Part shown: piece by piece, positions 10,107 to 18,024 of the stretch
How positions within the stretch are numbered: the stretch's first letter is position 1
Layout of the letters: every line of letters starts with the position of its first letter
Source: Bacteroidales bacterium
GTDB lineage: Bacteria; Bacteroidota; Bacteroidia; Bacteroidales; UBA932
Assembly: GCA_028686425.1 (NCBI GenBank)
Contig: JAQUBZ010000007.1
Coordinates: 1-64,000, forward strand
DNA: 64,000 bases
Direction of reading: 5' to 3'
Translations under genes and position numbers: made by a program
The notes under the pieces: generated by a model
Told to the model about the DNA's origin: nothing
The model's database searches: none
Seen by the model: only the letters and a program-made list of their open reading frames with translations

Positions 10107-11456
10107 ATGATACTGATAGTTGATGACGATGCTGCAATCCGCTCTTCTCTGACGTTTCTTCTCAAACGTGCAGGGTTTGAGCCGTTGGCTGTCTCCATGC
10201 CGAAAGAGGCGATAGAAGTGGTTCGCAATCAGACACCTCAGTTGATACTGATGGATATGAACTATTCCCTTACCACGACGGGGGACGAAGGACTTCTGCT
10301 ATTGCGCGAAGTAAAGATTTTCGTTCCGCAAGTACCTGTTATTCTGATGACTGCGTGGGGAACAATCTCTCTGGCGGTGCAGGGGATGAAAGCCGGGGCA
10401 TTTGACTTTGTAATAAAGCCTTGGGACAATATTGTTCTGCTCAATACCATAAAAACGGCGCTGGATCTATCTTCGACCATGCCCCTTGATCCGGTTATTT
10501 CTGAAAATAAAACCCTGAAGTCGGGAAATCCGGCTTTTGCCAAAATAATCGGCCGGAACCGGGCTATGACAGAGATCCTCGAAACAGTAGAAAGGGTCGC
10601 CCCCACAAATGCTTCCGTGCTGATTACCGGGGAGAGCGGAACCGGTAAAGAGCTGATAGCTGAGGCAATACATCTGGCAAGTTTACGCAGTGACAGACCA
10701 TTTGTAAAAGTCAACCTCGGAGGCATAAGTCAGAGTCTGTTTGAAAGCGAAATGTTCGGGCACAAAAAAGGGGCGTTCACAGATGCCTATTCCGACAGGA
10801 TTGGACGATTTGTAATGGCCGACCACGGGACCATCTTCCTTGACGAAATAGGAGATCTTGATTTGGGCAGTCAGGTCAAATTGCTTAGAGTGCTTCAAGA
10901 CAGAACGTTCGAGGTGCTTGGCGAAAGTACCTCAAGAAAAGTGGATGTCAGGGTAATATGCGCAACAAATCGCGACCTGCAGGAAATGGTTGCCGAAAAG
11001 AGTTTCCGTGAAGATTTGTACTATCGTATCAATCTTATTCCTATACATCTGCCGGCACTGCGTGAGAGACGTGAAGATATACCGCTTCTGGCGGAGCATT
11101 TTGTAAGGGAAGCATCCGGCTCAAATCAGGTCATTTCGGAAGATGCCTTGCAATGGCTGAAAAGTCTGCCATTTTCAGGGAATGTAAGGGAGCTTAAAAA
11201 TCTGGTTGAAAGAACATTGATAATATCAGATAAGAATGTGCCGGATAAAGAGGATTTTCAGAAACAATATAGTTCCATGAACACATCATCTGCCATACCG
11301 CTGAATGGCAGCACTTTGGAAGATATTGAACGACAGAAAGTCGTGGAAGTCATAGAAAAATACAAAGGTAACATCTCCCGTGCGGCATCCGAATTGGGTA
11401 TAAGCCGTGCAGCTTTGTACAGGCGCATGGAAAAATACGACATTCATGAAAGCTAA
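10107..11456 (+). CDS. NtrC-family sigma-54 response regulator
   Basis: A 449-residue activator with the full three-domain layout. The receiver domain (1-115) has the acidic pocket D6-D7-D8, phospho-acceptor D50 and K104. The AAA+ domain has Walker A GESGTGKE at 175-182, the sigma-54 contact loop GAFTDA at 222-227 and Walker B FLDEIGD at 244-250. A Fis-type helix-turn-helix closes it (GNISRAASELGISRAALYRRMEKY). It requires sigma-54, encoded at 56837-58243. In Bacteroidota such regulators often sit beside MacAB-TolC operons; here the likely target is the TGTCCG palindrome at 3864. Partner kinase: the next gene. Confidence 0.94.
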   Translation: MILIVDDDAAIRSSLTFLLKRAGFEPLAVSMPKEAIEVVRNQTPQLILMDMNYSLTTTGDEGLLLLREVKIFVPQVPVILMTAWGTISLAVQGMKAGAFDFVIKPWDNIVLLNTIKTALDLSSTMPLDPVISENKTLKSGNPAFAKIIGRNRAMTEILETVERVAPTNASVLITGESGTGKELIAEAIHLASLRSDRPFVKVNLGGISQSLFESEMFGHKKGAFTDAYSDRIGRFVMADHGTIFLDEIGDLDLGSQVKLLRVLQDRTFEVLGESTSRKVDVRVICATNRDLQEMVAEKSFREDLYYRINLIPIHLPALRERREDIPLLAEHFVREASGSNQVISEDALQWLKSLPFSGNVRELKNLVERTLIISDKNVPDKEDFQKQYSSMNTSSAIPLNGSTLEDIERQKVVEVIEKYKGNISRAASELGISRAALYRRMEKYDIHES

Positions 11457-12828
11457 AGGATATTTCCGGCTGCTGACGTCTGTAATGATTGCTGCGTCAA
11501 TCTTTATCGCCTACACTATCGTGCTACAGGGATTTTCGTGGTATTTTATTGTAGCGGAAATATTTATACTACTTGTGATACTTCTGCTGTTTGTACTCTA
11601 CGTCCGTGTTGTAAAGCCCATGCAGACTATTGGAGACGGTATGAATCTGCTGCGAGAGCAGGATTTCAGCTCAAGGCTCGGATATGTGGGGCAGAAAGAT
11701 GCCGACAAGGTTGTTGAGATATTCAACAAAATGATGTCTCAGCTCAAGGATGAAAGGCTGCATATCAGAGAACAGAATCAATTCTTGGACCTGTTGGTTA
11801 CATCATCTCCCATGGGGCTGATTATCATGGATTTTGACGAAAAAGTCACCTCAATCAATCCGGCGGTGGGCAAATTGATGTGTGCCCCTGCTGAAATGTT
11901 CGAGGGCAAAACTCTCCCTGAAATAGCACTATTTTCAGGAAGTTCCTCAGTTGCGGGACAGATTTCAACTGCACTTTACGGAATTGAAAATGGACATTCA
12001 TCTCTCGTCCGGACAAATGACGGAAATGCCTACAAGTGCTCCGCAGCCTATTTTTTAGATCGCGGCTTTCAGAGGAAATTCTATCTGATAGAGCAGATGA
12101 CCGAAGAGATGCTAAAAGCGGAGACCAAGGCATACGGCAAGGTTATCAGGATGATTTCTCATGAAGTCAACAATTCGATGGCCGGTGTCACATCTTCTCT
12201 GAACACTGCTTGCGATATTCTTTGCGACGTTGGTAAAACATTACAAATTGAAGCATCGGAAATTAATGATATTTCGCAAATGCTCTCCGTTTCATCAGAG
12301 CGTTGCTTAGGACTGAGCCGGTTTATATCGTCATTTACCGAAGTTGTAAAAATCCCTGAACCGCAATTTGAGAGAGTCCGACTTAATGACTTCATAAACA
12401 ATAGATTACGTTTCTTTGAATCATTGTGTTCCTCTAAAAATATCACTTTTGAGACACATTTGTCTCCATCTGCAGGCACAGTGACCATCGACCCCGTCCT
12501 GATGGAGCAGGTGATGGTCAATATCATAAAAAACGGATCTGAAGCCATTGACACGAACGGAATTATTTCCATATCCACCATTGCACCCACTCAAGCTCCT
12601 GACGGTCGTGTTACATTGATTATAGCAAATAACGGACACGGTATCGACTCCGATGTCGCAGACAAACTTTTCACTCCGTTTTTCTCCACAAAAATCAATG
12701 GTCAGGGGATTGGCCTGACCTTGATTAGAGATATTCTTTTAAAACATCACTTCAGATTCTCACTACGCACCGCCCAAGATGGCTGGACACGATTCAGTAT
12801 TGAAATGGAGTCCATCACTCTCATCTGA
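11446..12828 (+). CDS. Sensor histidine kinase (NtrB/AtoS-like)
   Basis: About 460 residues from ATG 11446, overlapping the regulator's end by 11 bases; the in-frame ATG at 11407 would intrude further. Two close N-terminal helices (LLTSVMIAASIFIAYTIVL and IVAEIFILLVILLLFVLYV) leave almost no periplasmic loop, so it probably senses an intramembrane or cytoplasmic cue. A HAMP-like linker and a PAS domain (SPMGLIIMDFDEKVTSINPA) follow. The phospho-acceptor box is RMISHEVNNSMAG and the ATPase domain has a conserved N box plus GQGIGLTLIRDIL. It should phosphorylate the regulator encoded just upstream. Confidence 0.92.
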   Translation: MKAKGYFRLLTSVMIAASIFIAYTIVLQGFSWYFIVAEIFILLVILLLFVLYVRVVKPMQTIGDGMNLLREQDFSSRLGYVGQKDADKVVEIFNKMMSQLKDERLHIREQNQFLDLLVTSSPMGLIIMDFDEKVTSINPAVGKLMCAPAEMFEGKTLPEIALFSGSSSVAGQISTALYGIENGHSSLVRTNDGNAYKCSAAYFLDRGFQRKFYLIEQMTEEMLKAETKAYGKVIRMISHEVNNSMAGVTSSLNTACDILCDVGKTLQIEASEINDISQMLSVSSERCLGLSRFISSFTEVVKIPEPQFERVRLNDFINNRLRFFESLCSSKNITFETHLSPSAGTVTIDPVLMEQVMVNIIKNGSEAIDTNGIISISTIAPTQAPDGRVTLIIANNGHGIDSDVADKLFTPFFSTKINGQGIGLTLIRDILLKHHFRFSLRTAQDGWTRFSIEMESITLI

Positions 12829-12912
12829 TGTGGTTCCATGGAGCTCGGCAAAGCCCCAATTTGCAGAATTGTGTCTGATCCGCATAAAATCGCCAGCAGT
12901 TCAGGCGTCGCG

Positions 12913-14679
12913 TTATTCTTTAACGCATCTTACCGAGAAGCCATAAGCTCTATAGTAGCTTGCCACTGTACTATTGCTCGTGGAATATGCCAACCCTTTA
13001 TTGATACTTCCGGAGAGTTCACCGGAGGAAACCCAGTAATAACCCGTAGTGCCTTGATCCTGTATATCACCATTATTATAAAATATATTTCCTGCCTTTG
13101 GCAGCGAAGAAGCTACATCAGTAAATGAAGTGACGGCATCCGGTACTCTCCAACCTGCAGGGCAAGGATCATAAAGGCTCTTCCCCAAAGCTCCACCCTC
13201 ATTTCCGGTCTTTGTACTCCACAAATAATTATTAGGAGTATCAAGCCAATCATATGGGGAACGAATAAGAACATAGAAAGTATAAGGATTCTTAAAAGAA
13301 TTCAATAAAGACACTGGACCAAGTCCAAAAGATACATTATAGCTTGTAAACGGATCTTTTCTTCCCCATTGGTATAAAAGCCCGTATGAGCTCTCTTCCG
13401 AAACAGTTGTAGATGTGGCTCCGAGATTTCTATCCATAAAAACTCCGATTTCGCCCGGAGTATCGGTAACCCAAAGATGCCAGCTCCAAATTATATCACC
13501 ATACTGAAGATCATTCTTAACTGTTACCAAAGCATTCCCTTTCGTTCCGGTATAATTAACTGTAACCATTTTGGAACTTTCATCTAACGATACAGAAGAG
13601 ATAATACTTCCTGTAGTGTTGTCTTCCCAATGCACACGCACTGCTTTCGGCACAAGATCATCACCGCTGTTGGCGCTGTTTCCTTTCCTTCCGGCATAGA
13701 AAGTGAAAGTACCGGCACTGCCAGCAGGAATCATATAGGAGTTCGCCCCTGTGTTAAACTCCAGCAGCGGCATCACAGTAATCTTCGACCGCTCGATGGT
13801 ATTATCCACAGAGGTGTTTTTGGTCATCGTGTTACCGGCCATATCGGTAATCATAACAGTAAAGCCTGTACCCAAAGTCCCGGGAGGAAGAATAATATAA
13901 AATGGTGTAGGTGTTGTAGGATTTAGCTGCACTCCGCCCGCATCGTCACAGTCGAGAGTTATTATATGGGTTCCCGACTCCTGAGGTTCAGTAACAACTG
14001 ACGAAAGAGCTATCTCTCCCCTAAAATCACCGTTAAGGCGGTTACTACTATTATTATCTGTAATAGAAATGCTTTGTATTTTGGCCGTTCCTTTTAGCTG
14101 TATCTTCAGAAGCCCGCAGAAGTTTTTGAAGGACAAATCGTTACCGGTGGAAGTGTATGCAACCATTGGAAATACGTCTTTATCAAACGTACCCGCTATG
14201 TATTTCTGCTGAGCGGGAAGAGTGAAATTAAAAGAACAGTTGCTACTTAAACCGAAAGATACGCTGGACAACTTCGCTTTTGGATAAAAAGCAGCCATCG
14301 GACGAGCCTCGGAAATAACTCCATTGAAAATACCGGTTATGGTTCCTTCTCCATCGGAAAGGGTAAATTCTGAAGCGGAAGCGGCATTCCCTGAAACATT
14401 GAAAACTGCTATCTTATCACCTTCTGACCAGAATACACGCTTAGTGCTTTCCGAAGTGTTTTCTATATAAGCTTTGGTGTCCGGATATGCCATCTCTTCA
14501 GCACTCCAGCCGATCGACTTTGTATCTGCCTTGTCTGAAGGTATTTCCATCATGGCTCTGAGCATGACGGGGCCTGCCGGTTTATCGTTTGCATTTTCAT
14601 TTTTAGTACAGCTTCCCGTCAGAAGAAGCAGTGCAGCCGCCATGGCCGCTATTGTGATTTGTGTTGATATTTGTTTCAT
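12913..14679 (-). CDS. Fimbrillin-like plus FISUMP-domain lipoprotein
   Basis: 588 residues from ATG at 14679, two bases after the stop of the upstream LRR gene. The signal peptide ends in a lipobox (LLLLTGSC). The first half resembles fimbrillin/Mfa-like proteins (VFWSEGDKIAVFNVSG). The C-terminal third is a FISUMP domain, with DRNLGATS, LYQWGRKDPF, YDPCPAGWRVP, GYYWVSS and the closing SVRCVKE. It is presumably surface-exposed on the outer membrane. Its binding partner is unknown. It forms an operon with the BspA-like gene and the 44-residue peptide gene upstream. Confidence 0.82.
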   Translation of the reverse strand: MKQISTQITIAAMAAALLLLTGSCTKNENANDKPAGPVMLRAMMEIPSDKADTKSIGWSAEEMAYPDTKAYIENTSESTKRVFWSEGDKIAVFNVSGNAASASEFTLSDGEGTITGIFNGVISEARPMAAFYPKAKLSSVSFGLSSNCSFNFTLPAQQKYIAGTFDKDVFPMVAYTSTGNDLSFKNFCGLLKIQLKGTAKIQSISITDNNSSNRLNGDFRGEIALSSVVTEPQESGTHIITLDCDDAGGVQLNPTTPTPFYIILPPGTLGTGFTVMITDMAGNTMTKNTSVDNTIERSKITVMPLLEFNTGANSYMIPAGSAGTFTFYAGRKGNSANSGDDLVPKAVRVHWEDNTTGSIISSVSLDESSKMVTVNYTGTKGNALVTVKNDLQYGDIIWSWHLWVTDTPGEIGVFMDRNLGATSTTVSEESSYGLLYQWGRKDPFTSYNVSFGLGPVSLLNSFKNPYTFYVLIRSPYDWLDTPNNYLWSTKTGNEGGALGKSLYDPCPAGWRVPDAVTSFTDVASSLPKAGNIFYNNGDIQDQGTTGYYWVSSGELSGSINKGLAYSTSNSTVASYYRAYGFSVRCVKE

Positions 14680-14681
14680 GA

Positions 14682-16883
14682 CTACCAATTTCCGTTTATT
14701 TGGTTAATATTTTCAGTGCCTCCCGGTGCATTTGTCGGGATAGCCTTGAGCTCTTTGAAGGTCCATGAACCGTTGTTTAAATTTTCATACCACTTCTTAT
14801 TAACCGCTTCTGTACCCAACTTGGAGAACGGCACCCATAAAGTGATGTTTGAAGTGGTGCAGCCGATAAACATATTTTTTATATTGACATTACTCTCTCC
14901 GGAAGTGATTGCAGGAGTTCTATTCCCTGCAATATTGATGGTTATCTCACTGCTTAAGGCAGAACAGCCTTCAAAAGTTTGTGATATGTCAGATACAGAG
15001 GCTGGTATTGTCACATCCTGATTGAATGCTGTACAGCGATAAAAAGTGGAATACATGTCCGTATTTTTAGCCGGAATATGAACCGGCTTGTTAAATGCAC
15101 TACATCCGGAAAAGGTACATAACATGGTTAGAATCTCTGAATTGGCCGGGATGGTTATAAGCGAATTTAATGAAGAACAATAATAAAATGTACCGCTCAG
15201 ATCAGTGACGTTGGCCGGAATCGTTACCGCCTGATTGAATGCGGTACAGTTTTTAAAAGCGCCCTGCATAGTGCGAATCTCCGAATTGGTCGGGATTGTT
15301 ATCGGAGAAATTAATGAACGACAACCACTAAAAGTAAAGGACATATTCGTCACGCCGGCAGGAATCGTTACCGCCTGATTGAATGCAGTACAATTACAAA
15401 AAGTATTCTCCAGCGTTGTATCTCCGGCCGGAATATGAATCGGCTCATTAAACTCGCTACAGCCGTCAAAAGCGCTCACCATAGTGCGAATCTCCGAATT
15501 AATCGGAATTGTTATCGGCGAATTTAATGAACTACAACCCTCAAAAGTACGGCTCATATCAGTCACGCCGGCAGGAATCGTTACCGCCTGGTTGAATGAG
15601 CTACAACCGGAAAATGTACGGGTCATATACGTCACATTTGAAGGGATGGCAGAAACTGATGCAAGATTGGTACAACCACTAAACATCCCTGAAATATCCG
15701 TTATCGATTGTGCGTTCTCTCCTATCGGGAAAACAAAAGACTTTAAAGTTGTAACATCTTGAAATAGAGATTTAGCGGCCCCTGGAGCAAATCCGGCGGC
15801 AGACATGTCTATTGCAAATCTCGAACTTGAACCCTCAAATCGATAAAGTTGCCCTGATAAATCATCACCATCCGCAATTAAAAAAACAATATCTCCACCG
15901 GTAGCTATCTTGATGCTGTATGGCTCTTCATCTGTGCCAAGAGGGGACTCCATATTTTCAAGAGACTCTATACCTGATTCAGTATCGTACCAGTCACTCC
16001 ACGGCCTATCTCCCAGCTTGACCATCAGCCCTGAAATAGCACTTGTAGTGGTGCTTTGAAGGTTCCATTTGTATTTATAGATCTGCTTGTTCCCGAAGCC
16101 TGGTGAAACCAGCTTCGTTGTGATATCCGTGCTGAGCACGTATGTCGTTGTCCCTGACATCATCGAGACTTTAATCTCATTGTAGTTTGCTGCCTTGACC
16201 ACCGCATATACTGTCTTGCCCTGCAAATCCTCTACTTTTGTCCCCTCCGGAAACGTAATATTCACATAGTCTTTCCCATCTGTCAGCATCTTCCCTGCAT
16301 CTGTGGTATAGATAGTCAGAGACCTGACTGCTGTGGTTTTGCCAGTTGCTCCGTCTATCGTGAACGTGAGGATGGAAGCAGCCTCTATATCATAAGTCGC
16401 ATTGACCTCTGCATTCGTTGTCCCGGCCTCGATTGCTGCTCTTCCGGTAATTGGCAGATTCTTCCCGTTGAAGTCGGAAGCATTTCCGTTAAGAGTCCGC
16501 TGAAGCTGATTTGTAGGAATATTGTTCTTCGGATATTCGGCATAAGTGACATTGTCGTATGCAGAATTGTCAGACACAGGATATACAATATAGATGGTAT
16601 GGCCGTTTTCGTCCACCGTCACCGGGAATGTGCCATTCTCTATGGTGGCAACCTGACGCGTCCCTGTATCATCGATAAAATAGGCAACTCTGTCCCCTGT
16701 CTCCCATTCAAGTTTGCTTTCCGTGCTGTTCAATGTAGTCTTTGTCAGAGCCGACGGCGTCATCTTCACCGTGACAATGCGCCCTGCCTCTTCCGGATCT
16801 GTCTTGATGTTGTCCGGCATTTCCTTCGCGCACCCTGCTGTCAGCAGTAATGCAACTGCGAGTAGATTATAGATTTTCTTCAT
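14682..16883 (-). CDS. BspA-type leucine-rich-repeat surface lipoprotein
   Basis: 733 residues with a lipobox (LLLTAGC, Cys18). Residues 35-260 look like a fimbrillin-type beta domain (LEWETGDRVAYFI). Residues 401-647 are about eleven BspA/DUF285-like repeats of 23-25 residues, each with F-x-x-C near the start and a TIP core. The repeats fall into three classes: FNQAVTIPAGVT, LNSPITIPxNSEI and FNEPIHIPA. Each carries a near-invariant cysteine. A short non-repeat tail ends the protein. BspA proteins bind host matrix or other bacteria in several oral and gut species; a similar adhesive role is plausible here. Confidence 0.85.
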   Translation of the reverse strand: MKKIYNLLAVALLLTAGCAKEMPDNIKTDPEEAGRIVTVKMTPSALTKTTLNSTESKLEWETGDRVAYFIDDTGTRQVATIENGTFPVTVDENGHTIYIVYPVSDNSAYDNVTYAEYPKNNIPTNQLQRTLNGNASDFNGKNLPITGRAAIEAGTTNAEVNATYDIEAASILTFTIDGATGKTTAVRSLTIYTTDAGKMLTDGKDYVNITFPEGTKVEDLQGKTVYAVVKAANYNEIKVSMMSGTTTYVLSTDITTKLVSPGFGNKQIYKYKWNLQSTTTSAISGLMVKLGDRPWSDWYDTESGIESLENMESPLGTDEEPYSIKIATGGDIVFLIADGDDLSGQLYRFEGSSSRFAIDMSAAGFAPGAAKSLFQDVTTLKSFVFPIGENAQSITDISGMFSGCTNLASVSAIPSNVTYMTRTFSGCSSFNQAVTIPAGVTDMSRTFEGCSSLNSPITIPINSEIRTMVSAFDGCSEFNEPIHIPAGDTTLENTFCNCTAFNQAVTIPAGVTNMSFTFSGCRSLISPITIPTNSEIRTMQGAFKNCTAFNQAVTIPANVTDLSGTFYYCSSLNSLITIPANSEILTMLCTFSGCSAFNKPVHIPAKNTDMYSTFYRCTAFNQDVTIPASVSDISQTFEGCSALSSEITINIAGNRTPAITSGESNVNIKNMFIGCTTSNITLWVPFSKLGTEAVNKKWYENLNNGSWTFKELKAIPTNAPGGTENINQINGNW
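14943..15683 (-). repeat. Coding tandem repeats of the BspA-like gene
   Basis: About 740 bp encoding alternating 23- and 25-residue repeats, with near-identical DNA stretches recurring (for example GGAATCGTTACCGCCTG on the plus strand). The order of classes along the protein is A-B-C-A-B-A-B-C-A. That order implies duplication of multi-repeat blocks rather than of single units. Confidence 0.75.
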
Positions 16884-16894
16884 GGCGGTTTTGT

Positions 16895-17029
16895 TTAAAG
16901 ATCGTCTCCCGAAAAATCGTTTCGGCCAAAGCCTATCCCCGGGATGGATTCGGCAAAGCCCTTTTCAATCATTACTTCCACAACCTCCACTGTCGGAGGA
17001 GTGTAACTAACATCATCTGTTTGTTTCAT
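16895..17029 (-). CDS. 44-residue leading peptide of the BspA operon
   Basis: A short frame from ATG 17027-17029 to TAA 16895-16897, with the stop 11 bases before the BspA-like start. It begins MKQTDDVSYTPPTVEVVEV, continues MIEKGFAESIPGIGFGRND and ends FSGDDL. The pattern PTVEVVEV-x-IEKGFA-x-S recalls short unnamed proteins that I remember from the start of surface-protein operons in Bacteroidales; that recollection is uncertain. There is no signal peptide. Support for it being real comes from its placement, the predicted promoter at 17187-17219 and the family-like sequence. Function is unknown. Confidence 0.55.
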   Translation of the reverse strand: MKQTDDVSYTPPTVEVVEVMIEKGFAESIPGIGFGRNDFSGDDL

Positions 17030-17186
17030 ATTTTATTTGGTTTTATTTTTATTGATTGCATCGCGATTAAACTCATACTTCATTTAATTTACTGCCATCA
17101 GATTCAGCCTAAGTTTCATCTGTATTGTTTGGCTGAGCTTTGCATCTCCATGCTTGAACTCGGTTGTACTTGGCAATACTCCTTTG

Positions 17187-17219
17187 TAAAGTTAGATAAT
17201 GTCACCCTTTTGGCCAATA
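17187..17219 (-). promoter_or_regulatory. Candidate promoter of the minus-strand BspA operon
   Basis: On the minus strand a TTG (in TTATTGG, about 17215-17217) is followed after about 20 bases by TAACTTTA (17194 down to 17187), a TAnnTTTG box with one mismatch. Spacing fits the Bacteroidota -33/-7 layout. The transcript would have a leader of about 150 nt before ATG 17029. The -33 region lies inside the inverted repeat at 17208-17230. Confidence 0.4.
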
Positions 17220-17268
17220 ATCGGCCAAAAAGTTGGTTTCAAATCTGAAAAAGTTGGTTTCAAATCTG
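17208..17268. repeat. Inverted repeat and 21-bp direct repeat between divergent operons
   Basis: TTTTGGCC (17208-17215) and GGCCAAAA (17223-17230) form an inverted repeat around a 7-base spacer. Directly after it a 21-bp unit containing GTTGGTTTCAAATCTG occurs twice in tandem (17227-17247 and 17248-17268). These sit between the BspA promoter and the hip promoter and could be regulator sites. The rest of the 440-bp gene-free stretch 17030-17470 shows only the hip control region described below. Confidence 0.5.
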
Positions 17269-17403
17269 AAATTTCATTGTGTATCAATTAGTTACAATAG
17301 GCAAAAAATACAGAACACGGCGGTGTCGAAGTACTTGACACAAGTTTCCCAGCCATATCGTTTATATCCCTTCGGGTATATTATTTGAGCAATTTTAATA
17401 AAA

Positions 17404-17463
17404 ATATCCCCGAAAAGGTGTAATTTAATATAATTATACTATATTTGCACCCGTTAAGGTATA
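17404..17463 (+). promoter_or_regulatory. hipB promoter with two candidate operators
   Basis: The -7 box TATATTTG is at 17440-17447, with GTG at 17418-17420 in the -33 place, 19 bp away. Two related sequences, ATATCCCCGAAAAGGTGTA at 17404-17422 and TTGCACCCGTTAAGGTATA at 17445-17463, share CCCG-2-AAGGT-TA and cover the -33 region and the start site. A third loose match, TATCCCTTCGGGTATA, lies just upstream. HipB proteins bind TATCC-type paired boxes in other bacteria, so autorepression from these sites is likely. Confidence 0.5.
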
Positions 17464-17470
17464 AAATAGT

Positions 17471-17695
17471 ATGGAACAGACCATTTTTTCAAAATACGTT
17501 AAAGCGATGCGTCATAAGTATCACTTGACACAAGTGGATCTATCAGAGAAATCGGGGGTAGGACTACGTTTTGTGCGTGATTTGGAGCAGGGGAAAGCCA
17601 CGCTTCGTATCGATAAAGTCAATCAAGTGCTCAATTTGTTTGGAGCCGAATGTGGACCGATAGCCATGAGTGGAATAAAGGAGGATGACGTATGA
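17471..17695 (+). CDS. hipB: HipB-like antitoxin/repressor (XRE family)
   Basis: 74 residues, nearly all an XRE/Cro-type helix-turn-helix: YVKAMRHKYHLTQVDLSEKS and GVGLRFVRDLEQGKATLRID, then a short tail. This is the y4mF/HipB size and pattern. It should bind the paired boxes in its own promoter and repress the hip operon. Its stop overlaps the next ATG (ATGA at 17692-17695). In tripartite HipBST systems HipB is the DNA-binding part while HipS is the actual antitoxin. Classification rests on motif and gene order. Confidence 0.85.
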   Translation: MEQTIFSKYVKAMRHKYHLTQVDLSEKSGVGLRFVRDLEQGKATLRIDKVNQVLNLFGAECGPIAMSGIKEDDV

Positions 17696-18024
17696 AACAA
17701 GCGCTCGTTTTATTTCAAAACCAAAAAGCCGGCATTCTGAAGGAAAATGCAGATGGGTATTCCTTTGTGTATGACAAGGATTATCTTACAGATGAAAAAG
17801 CGAAAGCCGTAAGCCTGACTTTACCGCTTCAAGTAGAACCCTATCAGAGCCATACTTTGTTTCCATTCTTTGACGGATTGATTCCGGAAGGGTGGCTGCT
17901 TGATATAGCCGAACGTAATTGGAAAATCGATAATCGCGACCGTATGTCACTTTTGCTTGCCTGCTGTAAAGACTGCATCGGTGCGGTCAGCATAATAGCC
18001 ATAAATGATAAGGAGGATGAATGA
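17692..18024 (+). CDS. hipS: HipS-like protein (stand-alone HipA N-terminal domain)
   Basis: 110 residues equal to the HipA N-terminal subdomain on its own: ALVLFQNQKAGILKE, then FFDGLIPEGWLLDIAERNW and DRMSLLLACCKDCIGAVSII. In classical HipA this domain is fused to the kinase. Here it is a separate gene between hipB and the kinase, as in the HipBST systems first described in enteropathogenic E. coli, where HipS neutralises HipT. It overlaps both neighbours by 4 bases (ATGA), so all three are translationally coupled. Confidence 0.82.
   Translation: MKQALVLFQNQKAGILKENADGYSFVYDKDYLTDEKAKAVSLTLPLQVEPYQSHTLFPFFDGLIPEGWLLDIAERNWKIDNRDRMSLLLACCKDCIGAVSIIAINDKEDE

Noticed and set aside
17208-17268. 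Possible CRISPR-like array
   Set aside because: Only two adjacent copies without spacers and no cas genes; it is a simple tandem repeat.
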